A stretch of 64,000 nt of DNA. Origin: Gadus chalcogrammus (Eukaryota > Chordata > Actinopteri > Gadiformes > Gadidae). The first letter of the stretch is position 1, and each line of letters begins with the position of its first letter. Under the pieces are notes generated by a model. That model was given only the letters and a program-made list of their open reading frames with translations, was not told where the DNA came from and searched no databases. The stretch spans positions 23,132,767 through 23,196,766 of the forward strand of contig NC_079413.1 of assembly GCF_026213295.1 (NCBI RefSeq), given 5' to 3'. The translations under genes were made by a program, and so were the position numbers. Of the stretch, positions 24,297-43,366 are shown in pieces.

Positions 24297-26233
24297 CATT
24301 GTCCCTTTGCATATTAAAATACACTTTGAAAAACGTATTTACAAATTACATTATAAAATTGCATGATGAATTGCCAATTGCATTGCCATTTGAATTTTGC
24401 TACATGCTTCCATAGTTGTCTTCTTTTAAGCAGTCAAGTGCACCACATCAGTTTGTTTATTTAAAAAAACATTTCTCACTTCAAACATGGAAGATAATGA
24501 TTCAATAGCCAAACTCAGACATTTCTCAAAACTGGACTTTCAATCCAAAAAGGAGATAATAAATGATGGAAGACCAATGCCGGAGCTTAACGGGTTGCTT
24601 CAAACTGTATTATGATACAGACCAATACAATATATCATAATTCATATTATAAATCAATGAAATCAATCAGTGGCTGGTCTCTGGTCAGAGAGCTCCGTTC
24701 TCTCGTTAGTCACACCTGATCATGACTAAACCTTTCATCAATGGAGAGACTGTAGTCGTGTTTGACTGAAAAACCCGAGCGCCCCCGGAGGCGGGGGCAG
24801 CTGCGCCAACGTGTGCTGTAAACAGCTGTAAACAGCACCACCATGCTCCAACATGTCCATGGTGCATACCCACGTAACGGGAAGAAGCTCGGCTAAAGCC
24901 CATGATAACCATTTTTTACCTAAACAAAATACAATTTCCAACACCAAGCAACTAAATGAGCCCATAGCAAAACACGCAAAACGTGCATGCGCTCATACTG
25001 GCCGCCGCCGATTTCGCTACTTCATGCCAACCGAACAAACAAATATGTCATATGAAAGCTGGGGCTTCACAGATTCCAATGATATAAGGGGCATCACTCT
25101 ACGACGTAAACTCACTGAACTAGCAGCCAAAGAAGAGCAAAATAAATAAACAAATAAAAAACGTTATACAATGTGATACTTTTGATTGGCGAATAGTGTT
25201 TTTTTACATGAATTTGTGTCCCTCGATTTGACTGTCCCTCGACTCCATTGGCTCTAACGGTTCGATAGAGGGGTCAATCATCCAAATTGACCAATGGATA
25301 CCCAAGATATCTTCCAGGGTTTGACTGGAAGGTCAGCATAATTCGCGCCAGAAGCGCCGGCGAGATAGCTCCTAGACATACGCTCCTACTACACGCTTAT
25401 TACATCGTTTGCATTTCTAGTTAGCTGGTAGTTAGCTAGTTATTTTGTATTTTCTTGCCTTTTTCTTCTATTTGTTATTATTTTAAAATAAATAATGGAA
25501 GGCAGGAGAAAGGACCTATACTTTTGCGGAGGCCATTCTGCTATCATTAGTGACAGTGGGGATACCGTAGTCCCTCTCGAGTCGTCGTCTGACGTCAGTG
25601 ACTTGCTGTTTGCCAGAACTAGGACACGGACAACAGTGATTCAGAATATCGAATTCCATCACCTGAAAGGTATGTAATCTCTGTTATCGTTATTACTTAT
25701 TTGATTTTGGTGTCAAATTGACGATCTATCACTCTTATTAGATATTATCTATCTATCGATCACCCTACTCACTCTACTCATTCCACACACTCACCTACCG
25801 GGTACTCATTTGCCTTATATTCTATATATATGATATTATTTGCATCAATTATCATTATCAATATATTGTACATATTTATTGATACTATCTCTATCCTTTC
25901 TTCTCTTTATTCCTTTTTTGCATTGTTGATGAGGACCTACCTAGCCCAAAACCAAGCATTGCCTGTGCAAGTGATAAATAAACTTGGATTTGATTTATTA
26001 TCCTGGCAATGAATTTAGTAAATGCACACAATCAAACTGGTGCAAACTGGCATTGTTAGTTGACTTCCCCAGTACATGTCTTGTTTACCCCAACATATTG
26101 TTACTTGTCTGTTTGAAGTTACATTCTTTTCTTTCTTCTTCTTGGGTTTCCACAGTGATGATGATGCTGATTATGAGCCACCTTCATCGACTGCTCCTGC
26201 TCCAGCGTCAGCCCCCCCACCTCTGTTTATATA

Positions 26234-26271
<38 letters not shown>

Positions 26272-27340
26272 ATATATGTTTATCCCTAATGATTGTAGTT
26301 TTTAGCTGTGTTTTTACCTTTGTTTTTACAGTTTGGTTTTATTATATGTTGTTCTCAAATATATCTGCTCCAGTTGGAGTCAAACTTCATTTCGATTGTA
26401 TGGTTTTCTTTGACTGGGAAAATGTATAGAGGTCTGGGTGAAATTTCAAAACAAGTCAAAACTGTTGAATTTGGATGGAATGAATACCTACAGTAATATG
26501 TCAGTGAAATAAAATTAGTTTTACAGTCTGGTACCTTAGAAAGGTCAAATGGCACTGATGGTGCCCAAAAGTGCCCAAATGGCACCATTTAGTCCGTCTG
26601 GACCTACCTGTACTAAAACCTCTCTAAAATCACTTTATTCACTTTATTAGCATTTATCCTGGAACAGGGTGCTCATCAGATGTTGTTACATGTTTCCCTA
26701 AAGGTTCTGGCCTACTATCCCATAGTTTCAAGGTGGTATTCACTCTAAATAATGTGTTTTCTCTCGGCGAAAATTGACATTTCTTACCATGTTCTAGCTG
26801 AATTTACTCTGACACAGTAACATCTATATTGATTCTGACACTTCTGCAGCCACCTCACAGGTGTTACCTTCTTTTTGAAACCAACTTTATTTATATAGCT
26901 CTTGTAGTTGTGGAGGCATACTCTATTCATTATGGGCATGTCATTTCGGGCAGGAGGCCTGTGAAATAGGCCTAGGGCTTAACAGGTTAACAGTTTGGAA
27001 CGCATGAATTTAGCAGAACAGCGAAAATGAGTACTGACAGAGAGAATCATTATCACCAGGGCGAATGGTATGATATAACGGCTGCTGTTGAAACAGTTTG
27101 GCTTTTTGGATTATCTTTAATGGTTTCTTACCATGTTGCCAAACTTAAGAGGGTTTTTTTCTTATTTAGTGCGGTGTAGTTTCCTTCTACTAGACTACGG
27201 TCTAGAATGTGCTCGGTTTTGAAAAGAAAATTAACAGAAAGGGTCAACGTGATAACACAACGGTTTATCAAGCAAACAATGGACATAAATGTATGTCCTT
27301 ATTTAAATAAAAAAGCAAAACATAACTGTAAGAGCCATTT
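24297..27340. other. No gene assigned; AT-rich, with two acidic exon-like pieces
   Basis: Mostly AT-rich. A 60-codon ORF at 25495-25677 and a stretch after TTTCCACAG at 26155 (reading DDDADYEPPSS) have the acidic Ser/Asp-rich look of the N-terminus of piggyBac-derived transposases, but the evidence is too thin to assign. 25830-25990 resembles a LINE 3' end (GATAAATAAACTTGG). (AT)n lies at 26228-26270. Confidence 0.35.
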
Positions 27341-27349
27341 TCCTGTTTT

Positions 27350-27720
27350 TCAGTCATGTTGTAATGTCTGTGTTGACCACTGAGTGGTGTTGCCGTATTG
27401 CGGGTACAGGTGTAAAGGGGACGTCATTTGGGGTACCTCTGTTGTTTGACCCCGGAAGGGCATACGGTTTTTGACCGCAAGAAATACGAAGTTGTTGTTA
27501 TGTCACTGAGGATCTATGAATGTATTCCGTATTCCCATGCAATTGGTGTTATGGTGAGGAAATAAACGGGTTGTAAACCGGAGACGATCGCACGGATCAA
27601 TCATTGCTTCACGTAGCTGCATAGTACTGGAAACATCAACACAGCGCGTCAACCAGGTCACCCGGGAGTCAAACCACACGGAGCACACACATTGGATGTG
27701 GCTCGTATAATAATCCGCAT
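27350..27720 (+). mobile_element. Possible LTR-like remnant
   Basis: The segment contains AATAAACGGGTTG near 27562 followed by ~150 bp of moderate GC ending near TTGGATGTGG, reminiscent of an LTR polyadenylation region and primer-binding edge. No paired LTR or coding region was identified. Confidence 0.3.
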
Positions 27721-27889
27721 AATAGAGACAATCCCCCTTCCCACTATAGTTAGCCAGGTGATGATCATGCAGAATATATTATTATTAGATAACAACTCTT
27801 CCAATTTGTAACAAACATACTTAATTGCCAAAAAAACAACAACAGAAGAACAAAAAAAAATATATAAGACAGTTCAGTTCAAGGAGCAT

Positions 27890-29670
27890 AATTCTCAAAC
27901 CGACGAGTTCAGCCTGCAATCTGATATCCTCATTGTCAGGAAGTGACAGTGGTGACACTCTTATCAGATGTCTTCAGTTGACACACAGACTCACGGACGC
28001 ATGCAAACACAAAAAATATTATTTTTCATTGAATATAAAGACACAACATACATAGGTATCAGAGACGTGTAGTGAGGCCCGTGGCTGGTGAGGCACTGAC
28101 TTTATCAAGAGTCAGATTTACAAATGTATGAACCCAATTGTTATGTAGTAGAAAAGAAGATTTCTCGTAGCACAGCCACACAGCCAGTCTTTTCGGCGGT
28201 ACCACTCGGTTTGAAAAGACCGCGTTACTTTCTGTCCCGTAGTTTGAAGCAACCCGTTACACAGGCAGAGAGGAGGGCACTCCAAAGGGTCATAAAGACA
28301 GCTGAGAGGATTACTGGGACCACACGTCCCTCCATGGACTTTATTTACAGTCAGCGCTGTCGGAAAAGGGCAGTGAGAATCATTAGAGACTCCCTCCACC
28401 CAGCTCACCCTCTACTCAATAACTAACATTGTAAATACAGATTCAGACACAGTAGAGCGGACGGTGTCATCACACACACAACAAGATTCTTCAATAGCTT
28501 CTTCCCTGCAACAGTGCGACTGAAGGCATTAACAGAGAACATCTGAAAAATACAATGTGCAATATTGTATTTTATTTAAATATATACTCACCACCCTACC
28601 CCCACTTCCTACCCCCATTTAATTTAATATGTATATATTTTTTAATTTTAATCACTATCCACTATCTATGTTCTAGAAATGGGAAAGCTATTAAAACACC
28701 TAGTGCGTGTGCTCTTTATAATCTTTTTATTTAATTTAATGCTGCATTTTGTATTTTTTGTGTCTGTATTTTATGTCTGCCATTACTGTACCCCCTGGCT
28801 GCTAATTGTCAAAAAAATGTATAAAAAAAAGGTCCATGGAGAGAGAGCGAGAGAGAGAGCGAGAGAGAGAAGCACAATAAATAGTAATAATAAAAAATAT
28901 AAAAAGTTTTAAAATTGAGATAAGGACAAATTGCATGTTGTGCAATGCATTTCAGAGAGCACCACAGTAGATAGTGATTACAATTAAAAAAGGTGTATAC
29001 ATATTAAATTAAATTGAATTCAGCAGTGCAACCATACTGTATAACCAACCACATGTAGCAGCGTTGTTGCACGTAGGAAGTGGGGGTAGGGTGGTGAGTA
29101 TATATTTAAATAAATAAATAAGCAAAACACAATATTGCACATTGTATTTTTCAGTTGTTCTCTGTTAATGCCATCAGTCGCACTGTTGCAGGGAAGAAGC
29201 TATTGAAGAATCTTGTTGTGTGTGTGATGACACCGTCCTCTCTACTGTGTCTGAGTCTGTATTTACAATGTTAGTTATTGAGTAGAGGGTGAGCTGGGTG
29301 GAGGGAGTCTCTAATGATTCTCACTCACTTTCAAACAGAGTGGTACCGCCGAAAAGACTGGCTTTGTGGCTGTGCTACGAGAAATCGCCTTTTCTACTAC
29401 ATAACAATTGGGTTCATATATTTGTAAATCTGACTCTGAAAAGGTCAGTGCCTCACCAGCCACGGGCCTCACTACACGTCTCTGATACCTATGTACGTTG
29501 TGTCTTTATATTCAATGAAAATAATATTGTGTGTGTTTGCATGCGTCCGTGAGTCTGTGTGTCAACTGAAGACATCTGATAAGAGTGTCTTCACTCTGAT
29601 ACGAGTGTCACCACTGTCACTTCCTGACATTGATGATATCAGATTGCAGGCTGCTCAGAATTAAAACATG
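27890..29670. repeat. Large imperfect inverted repeat flanking ~500 bp
   Basis: The left arm, about 27890-28590, is the reverse complement of the right arm, about 29090-29670. Shared landmarks include CAGCCTGCAATCTGATATC / GATATCAGATTGCAGGCTG at the outer ends and GTCTTTTCGGCGGTACCACT / AGTGGTACCGCCGAAAAGAC inside. The right arm lacks about 150 bp of LINE coding sequence present in the left. The right arm ends just before the first coding exon of the lectin-like gene. Confidence 0.9.
28118..28580 (+). mobile_element. L2/CR1-like LINE 3' end
   Basis: The translation around QAERRALQRVIKTAERITGT and RCRKRAVRIIRDS matches the C-terminal region that follows reverse transcriptase in fish L2-type LINEs. 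It stops early at LLNN. Downstream bases are the usual Phe/Leu-rich tail region in other frames, then a 3' UTR that reappears inverted at 29104-29345 and 23560-23745. A dead fragment. Confidence 0.8.
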
Positions 29671-29746
29671 CAACCTGTTTTTTCCAGCTGATATATCAGA
29701 GCCGACTCCTGAGAGCAGATGTATCTGAAGCTGTCAGGGAGGAACC

Positions 29747-36351
<6,605 letters not shown>

Positions 36352-36871
36352 ACTTAGTTTGTGTTCATGAGTGGAGAACGGATCCTCCTTTCTGTTCTCT
36401 GTGCCGTAGATACAGTAAATACACTTTAAGAGTTGAAAGGTTGTTGGATGTGTTTAGGTCTACCAAGGTCTGGGTTTATATTGTGGTCTACTAAATTCAG
36501 GTTTCTATGGTGGTCTACTGAGGTCAGGTTTCTATTGTGGTCTACTGAGGTCAGATCACAAGGGTCAACCCTTTCCGGGTTCACTTGCACTAGTTTCTAT
36601 TGGAGCTGCTGAACGGTTTTGCGTTCTCCTCCACAAGCTCCGCCCCCGACTCGTTAATCTCTTCGTGGAGTGACTTCCCCTCCCTGGGTAATCTTTGTAG
36701 ACACTGCTGTGATACTCAATCATGTATGAAAAGGCAGGCCAGAATACTGGGTGTGAATCCCCTGGTCGCCCTCTAGTGGACGGGTGTCAGGAGAGAGTGA
36801 AGGGAGTGTCTGACGCTGCATCTCTAGATCCGTGTTGTAGACGTTCACTCCTCTCCTCCTGGTTTCTTCAG

Positions 36872-38167
36872 GTTCAGTGATGCCCACGGAGGATGAGGAG
36901 GAGGCCCCCAGCATCACAGAGTTCCACTCCTCTACCCACGTGTTGCCCGTGGGCCAAACGGCCCGCTACACCTGCCACGCCGGTGGCACGCCGGAGCCCA
37001 CAGTAGAGTGGCTCCACAACGGCAGGCCCCTGGAGAGGGACGGCACAAACGACCAATCAGAGGCCTGGGTGGAGAGGGGCTTCCTCTTCGTCAGAGGTGG
37101 GAGGTACGGCGTGAACACGGTCTGCTGCATGGCGAGCAACAGTGCTGGCACGGCCAATCACAGCGCTGAGGTGCTTGTCTTTGGTAAGTCCTGGATCCAA
37201 GGAGAGACCTTTGTTGATGTATTCATCCTATTTTTAATTGATCACTTATGTCCCTGCTTGTTTATATTGTGTTATATATCTATCACTGTTTGTTCATTGT
37301 TCATTGTTATTGTCTTAATGTATGCATCTTACTCACCAAGCCAAATTCCTGGTTGGTGTAAAACCCTTCTTTCAATTAAATCCTTTCTGATTCTGATTCT
37401 GATTGCTGATGTTTTCATAATATTGTTGTTGATGTTTTCATAACGTTATTGTTGAGGTGTGTGTATCTATGTATGTGTACATATGTATATGTATGTGTTC
37501 ATATCTATGTATATGTACATATAGCGCAGGAGAACAGTACTAGTGATGATGATGATGATGAGGATGAAGAGCGGTTCAGCAGCTCATCATGTCTGGTTCT
37601 CCCTCAGATGCCTGTGACCTCACACTGGACCCCAACACGGCCCACAGCGGACTCTCTCTGTCTGAGGACAACAGGAAGGTGACGCGGGTTGAAGAGGACC
37701 AGTCGTATCCGGATCACCCAGACAGATTTGACTCCTATCCCCAGGTGTTGGGTAGAGAGGCTCTGACTGGCCGCTGTTACTGGGAGGTAGAGTGGAGAGG
37801 AGTGGTTGAGATAGGAGTGACATACAGAGGAATCACAAGGAGAGGAGGGGGTGATGACAGCGGGCTTGGACTGAACAACAAGTCCTGGGGTCTTCATTGT
37901 CGTAATGGTCGTTACTCTGTCCGGTACAACGATAGAGATACAGACCTCCCTCTCCGCTGCGCTGGCTCCACCAGAGTAGGAGTGTATCTGGACCGGCCTG
38001 CTGGCTCTCTGTCCTTCTACAGAGTGTCCCCAGGTGGAGGAGGGTCCTCAGACACACTGACACACCTCCACACCTTCTGGTCCTCCTTCACCCAGGAGGA
38101 CCTCCTCCCGGGGCTCTGGGTGGGGTTATGGAGGAGGGGGTCCTCAGCCTCTCTGTGTCGGCTGTAG
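36872..38167 (+). CDS. I-set Ig exon plus PRY-SPRY (B30.2) exon
   Basis: Two exons are clear. 36872-37183 follows TTTCTTCAG and ends G|GTAAGTCC. It encodes an I-set Ig domain with the key residues [15 protein letters not shown] and [12 protein letters not shown]. 37608-38167 follows TTCTCCCTCAG and encodes PRY ([17 protein letters not shown]) and SPRY ([44 protein letters not shown]) with stop TAG. Phases fit a direct join. A 5' exon with its own start was not found; the first ATG in the Ig exon is at 36879. The exon also joins in phase to a cryptic donor at the end of the lectin gene (GAGG|GTCCGT). It may be a separate gene fragment or the C-terminal part of the lectin gene. Butyrophilin-like or TRIM-like origin is possible for the B30.2 part. 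Confidence 0.7.
37217..37410 (+). mobile_element. LINE 3' tail with ATTCTG repeats
   Basis: Within the Ig-SPRY intron, the sequence ends GCCAAATTCCTGGTTGGTG, a T-rich stretch, then TTTCTGATTCTGATTCTGAT. This is the tail form of a common fish non-LTR retroposon. Confidence 0.55.
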
Positions 38168-38221
38168 AAAGAGAGCCAGTGGCAGCGGGGGGCGTCTCGG
38201 TGGTCCCTCAGTTGTAGAGAA

Positions 38222-38524
38222 ATGGGGGGGGGGGTCTGCGGGGTGCCTCAGGGGTGGAGGGGGGAGGGTGGAGGGGGGGAGGGGTGAGGGGGGAGGGGGT
38301 GGAGGGTGGAGGGGGATGGGTGAGGGGTGGAGGGGGGAGGGGGTGGAAGGGGGAGGGGGGAGGGGGTGGAAGGGGGAGGGGGAGGAGGGGGGAGGGGGGG
38401 GGAGGGGGTGGAAGGGGGAGGGGGGAGGGGGTGGAAGGGGGAGGGGGGAGGGGGTGGAAGGGGGAGGGGGAGGAGAGGGGGGAGGGGGTGGAAGGGGGAG
38501 GGGGGGGAGGGTTGAGGGGCGGCA
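38222..38524. repeat. G-rich polypurine minisatellite
   Basis: GGGGTGGAAGGGGGAGGG-type units on a nearly pure purine strand, starting ~60 bp after the SPRY stop. It can form G-quadruplex or triplex structures and would lie in the 3' UTR. Pro-rich and Gly-rich ORFs here are artefacts. Confidence 0.9.
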
Positions 38525-38529
38525 CTTTT

Positions 38530-38670
38530 CACACACACATATACAAACACACACACAAACACACACCGACACACACACAGACACAGGAACACACACGCAC
38601 ACACCAAAAACACACACACACACACACAGACAGACACACACACGTGCACACACACAAAAACAAACCTACA
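38530..38670. repeat. Cryptic (AC)n repeat
   Basis: AC-rich sequence with AAAC, GACAC and GCAC interruptions, directly after the G-rich block. Confidence 0.8.
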
Positions 38671-38727
38671 TAAAAACACACATACTGAGAGGACTGACGA
38701 CTCAGTGTCTCTGTGGCAGTTATAGTC

Positions 38728-38752
38728 TCTCTCTCTCTCTCTCTCTCTCCCT

Positions 38753-38826
<74 letters not shown>
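38728..38826. repeat. (CT)n microsatellite
   Basis: About 99 bp of CT with CCCTCTCCCT interruptions, in the likely 3' UTR of the Ig-SPRY transcript. Confidence 0.9.
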
Positions 38827-38827
<1 letters not shown>

Positions 38828-39269
38828 GGTATAGCATGATAAACGATGAAAAGGCTTTTAAGATCTCCCATAGTTAGATAAGCACATTTATTATTTGAAA
38901 TGTACATAAAATACCTATTGATGGTCCATCTTTATATATAACAGTTTAAGTCTTAAGGGCTCTTATATCATCATTTTTGTCATAATCCTGATATGCGACC
39001 TGATTTAAAGCAGATGTTATGTTTTATTCATAATAACCAAGATGTCTATGGGATAATGTTGCATGTTGTCAATGACTTTAAACTGAATCTTGATTTTTTG
39101 TGTTCTGTTGGGAACCAAGCGGCCGCAGAACATGTTCAGTTATTAAAGACATGTGCTCACCTGTTGATGATTTGTAAAGTCTGCTGCTTCTATTGTTTTA
39201 GTCCTCGTGTTTATTGTGTACATGTAAGGGACTATTTTTCTGTCTTTTTTGTTAATGAAGCATAATTGT

Positions 39270-39275
39270 AATAAA
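39270..39275 (+). terminator. Candidate polyadenylation signal, Ig-SPRY transcript
   Basis: AATAAA followed ~30 bp later by the GT-rich TCTCGTGTGTTCAG. It is the first canonical signal downstream of the SPRY stop that I noticed. Confidence 0.5.
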
Positions 39276-42200
39276 CAACTCAGTGGATCCAACTGAATGT
39301 TCTCGTGTGTTCAGCCGATGATTTCTTGTTTTATTAGTGAATAATGCTTCCATAAGTGCCTTAAGAATAATAATATTAATCAGAAATTATACATAAAACA
39401 ATAAATGTTATTCCGATTTTATTCTGGGACCTCCTCCCTGGGTTTTGGTTGGGGGGGGGGGGGGGGGGGTTGTAGAAAGAAACCACAGACAGACGGCCAG
39501 ACACACTCTCACTGCCCTTCTTCCTCTTCTGTTGGGTAATGATTGATTGATTGATTGATTATTTTAATGACCACACAGCCAGGCTGGTGGAATTTGTTGT
39601 CAGCTTGGTACAGGTTCCAACTTACAAAACATATAACACAGATATACATACAGAAATACACACTACACAATACATAAGGGCCATGCTTAATCCTTAACGT
39701 TCCGAGTTCAGAACGTTTATTGCAGTTGGGATGAAACTGTTTTTTAACCGGGTTGTTCTGGAGGCAATCGTCCTGTAACGCCCCCCAGAGGGCAGTGGCT
39801 GGAAGGCATAGTGTGCAGGGTGAGAGGGGTCGGAGATGATTTTCCGTGCTCTGCGTAGTGTCCGTTTGTGGGAGAGTGAATCAAGGGATGGAATATCCTA
39901 CCCATGATGCTTTGCGTGAGAATATAGACCTGATTGGATGAGGCTATCCTATGTGAAATGAACTAGAATCCTAAAATCAATACATTTCAAAATAATTTCA
40001 CACTTCAAACAGACGAAAAACGCAAATGGCATATCCATATTTGGCTCCTTTTTGGCTTTCAGACTGACTATCTGTCTATCTGACCCTGGATCTGCCGGCA
40101 CCAGAACATTACATTGCAGCAGCCGGGGACCCTCTGAGCACCAATCCAGGGTCCCTGTTAACATAGTATACATAGTATACATAGTATGCATAGTATACAG
40201 TGGTACAAAGGAAGACAAGGATGCACACCAATTATATTCAAATGCCTTTATTTATGAAGTTGCTTGTTGCTTGATGCAGAATGATGTAATGAAGCTATGC
40301 ATTAGGATTTTTAAATGCAAGCGATATTTTTGTATAACAGTGATGGTAAATACTTTGACAACAACAAACCCTGTATTATTTTATGGCCAGACGTTTCCAA
40401 TATAATAGATTTCATAAAAATAAATATTGGATAGTTATAGGATTACAGTTTCTACTATATATGTAGGACTACTGCAAAAATGAGAAAGCACCATTTTATA
40501 TTGACTCAAGTAACTGATAAACCATTGAGGGCTGGGGAACGTCTAACTTGCAGGGATTTCTATTGTCCCCCATTGCTCCACCGAGACACACCCCTCTGCC
40601 TTCACTCCTCCCTTCGCTGTAATCTCTGCCACTTCCTTCACCTCCTCCGTCAGACACTGCTCCATTCGTGTTGACTGCCCAGAGTCCACGGATTTGATCT
40701 CAGGAAAATAACCTCCACCTCCACCTCCAGGCACCCGTGAGCATGACCTCCTTCAAACGTTCCTTTGCCTCATGAGTTTGTTAGATGTTGTTGTTGTCAA
40801 AGTCCATGGTTTTGCTATTGTTCCAGAGCTCAGTGCTGTTATCCATGTCGTAACTTGATTACGCGGCCCAAGCCCTTAACCAGGTGGCCTGAGAACAGAA
40901 GCATTCATAGTTTAAATGGGAACGCAAGTGAACTGGAGAGAACGGCGTAGAACAGCCGTACGTCTTGCATAATATGCAAAAATATGCATTTATGGAATTC
41001 TATCTGAATTGTTGATATTTCACAATGCGGTTGCTACATGGTCAGGTGATTGCAATTGTAGACAGGATGTATCCAGAGAACAAGGCATGTCCCATGTCCA
41101 CTAGCCAGGATGTGTTTCCCTTTGAAACAAGGAAGTTCGTTCGACGCTCAGCTGTGGGGCAAAAATCATGGCATGTTTGCATAGTAGAAAGACCAATGTT
41201 AATGAAGCCAATATTGACCAAAGGAGGTCTTATATCTAAACCTGTAACGACTGACTGGTTCATAGCATACAGATGCTTTGTCTAGTGGTGCTGGGGATAT
41301 GGGCGGAGTTCCCTTTCAATTCTATTATGTTCTCTACATTCTATAAATTCTGTAACCTGTGAGGTGTTCATTAAAAGGTCACTACCCAAATCTTTCATGT
41401 GTTGTGTTTAAATTGTTGTACTTCGAGTTTAATATTTTATTTACCTGGGGCTGCCTATACATCTGACTCAGACCGCCTCATTATCGAAGCGGGAACTAAG
41501 GCAGCAATTACATCCCCCTTTGGTGGCTTTTCGTACAGAATTGCATGTATAAGCTTCAACAAAGATGCGAATCCAGACGTGAAGTATCACACACATACAA
41601 TGAGCTAACTGTAGCCGGGACTCTGCCCTTCAAAAAATGGATCCAGTCTGTCCTGTCCTTTTCAGGTTTTGGGAGATTGTCAGTGGTGGGATCGCCCTGC
41701 GTCTCTCCAAGAGCTCCGCAAGGAAAGGTCCCCAGATGGGAAGTCCCCCTGCATCTCCGGGAGCTCCGCGAGGAGAAGTCCAATCCACTGACAAAAGCAA
41801 GGACTTCTTATACTGTGGCAGACAGGCCTCAAGGATGCTGAGAACAGCTGTGCCCCCCAATACAAATATAGTTTTTGTTTAAGCCATATTGCAATCCATC
41901 GATGAACCTCCTCTGGATGTCATAAGGGGGGGTAAACGCCGTGCCTTATCAGATGGAACCCTGGCTTCTCGACCCACCCCAGAGGTTCATGAAAACAGCC
42001 CCCTACCACCAAACGGAAAATATATTTATTTCCCATTATATGTCCTTCAACCGAACGTCTTCCATAGACATGTTGTAGCTCCATTGGTCGCTACGCTAGC
42101 TAATGGTGGCTGCAGGGACTATGGACCTATTTATTGCACTTTATTATGTGCAATGGAAAGCAAACGTATTAACAATTTACATTACTGCACAACCTATGAC

Positions 42201-42334
42201 AACATAAATAACATGCATTAATAACGCAAGATTTTACCAAATAAGATTCAAGATTAAAGATGATTTATTTATTGTCACATGTCATATTGACAATAAATTC
42301 CATTGGTCAATACTTACAATCAAATGCATCCATC
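39276..42334. other. No gene assigned; repeat fragments
   Basis: Poly-G (19 bp) lies at 39451-39469. 39540-39930 resembles the 3' region of a fish LINE (ATTGATTGATTGATT tail, then GATGAAACTGTTTTTTAACC). 40160-40200 is a CATAGTATA microsatellite. On the minus strand near 41556-41783, PEKDRTDWIHFLKG is weakly THAP-like, but adjacent frames are broken. No supported gene. Confidence 0.4.
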
Positions 42335-42832
42335 TCAATTTCCCTTCATATTTGAAACAACTCTTAATCCCTCTAACTTCTCAATACAGCCTACGGCACA
42401 TGGACCACCTGTTTCTAGTTAAACCTAGAATCAGGAAAGAAATTGGTCGTCGGGCATTCAAATTCAAAGCTCCATCAGATTGGAACAACCTTCCCTCCTC
42501 ACTTAGGTCTATTACTTCTTTCCATATCTTCAAATCATCTTTAGTTTTGCATTATAAAACATCCTGCTCTTGTTTCTGATCTATCTTACCTTTTCTCTCT
42601 AGGACTCATTCTACTCATACCTGCTTTCCTTTTGTCCACTATACTATTTACATGTGTGTATCTGGGTTGAAATATGTACTGTATATTCTACTTGTGCATG
42701 CAAGAAAATGTATTTATTGTATGTAATGTATATTAATATATTTGATTGTACTCTGTGTAATACTGGCTGGTAGGGGGTGGGAAGGGGGGGGGGTAGCTAT
42801 AGGGAGCATTGTTGGAGTGTGTGTGGGTGTGT

Positions 42833-42913
<81 letters not shown>

Positions 42914-42930
42914 GGTGTGTGTGTGTGGGT

Positions 42931-42967
<37 letters not shown>

Positions 42968-43165
42968 TGTGAGTGTGCGTGTGTGTGTGTGGGTGTGTGA
43001 GTGTGGGTGTGTGAGTGTGCGTGCGTTTGTCCTTGTGCTTATGTGTTTGAATTTATGTTTATAACTTACTTTTTACTTTCATTGTATTATTTGTCATTAT
43101 TGTAAGGACCCCCTCGAAAATGAGATGATACATCTCAAGGGGCTACCCTTGAAATAAAGAAAGAA
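42335..43165 (+). mobile_element. LINE (L2/Rex-type) 3' end with tail
   Basis: 42352-42579 encodes the C-terminal signature of fish non-LTR retrotransposons (RKEIGRRAFKFKAPSDWNNL). It is followed by a long GT-rich 3' UTR and a tail containing ATGAGATGATACATCTCAAG (a small hairpin), then GAAATAAAGAAAGAAAG. The 5' part is missing. Confidence 0.75.
42836..43024. repeat. (GT)n microsatellite within the LINE 3' UTR
   Basis: GT run with GGGTGTGTGAGTGTG-type interruptions toward its 3' end. Confidence 0.9.
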
Positions 43166-43366
43166 AGAAATATTAGAGGTGCGGGATTATGGCCAACATG
43201 ATTATCACAATTATTTTGATCAATACTGATATCCCGATTATTTACCACGATTATTCATTTGATTGACAAATATTTTTATTGAACGATCACGTTAACATAA
43301 CACTGCTTTAACAACCGTGAACCATTGTGCTACATTCCTGCTAATGTACAAATCTTTGCATAGATA

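Noticed and set aside
25495..26220. piggyBac-derived transposase gene
   Set aside because: Only acidic low-complexity pieces are visible; no transposase core was found.
37525..37607. Separate acidic exon (poly-Asp) between the Ig and SPRY exons
   Set aside because: No donor leaves an intron of workable length before the SPRY acceptor; a direct Ig-to-SPRY join fits phase.
38144..38907. Pro-rich and Gly-rich ORFs after the SPRY stop
   Set aside because: Products of the G-rich minisatellite and AC/CT repeats in the likely 3' UTR.
41556..41783. THAP-domain gene on the minus strand
   Set aside because: Only a short stretch is THAP-like, zinc ligands are incomplete and neighbouring frames are broken.
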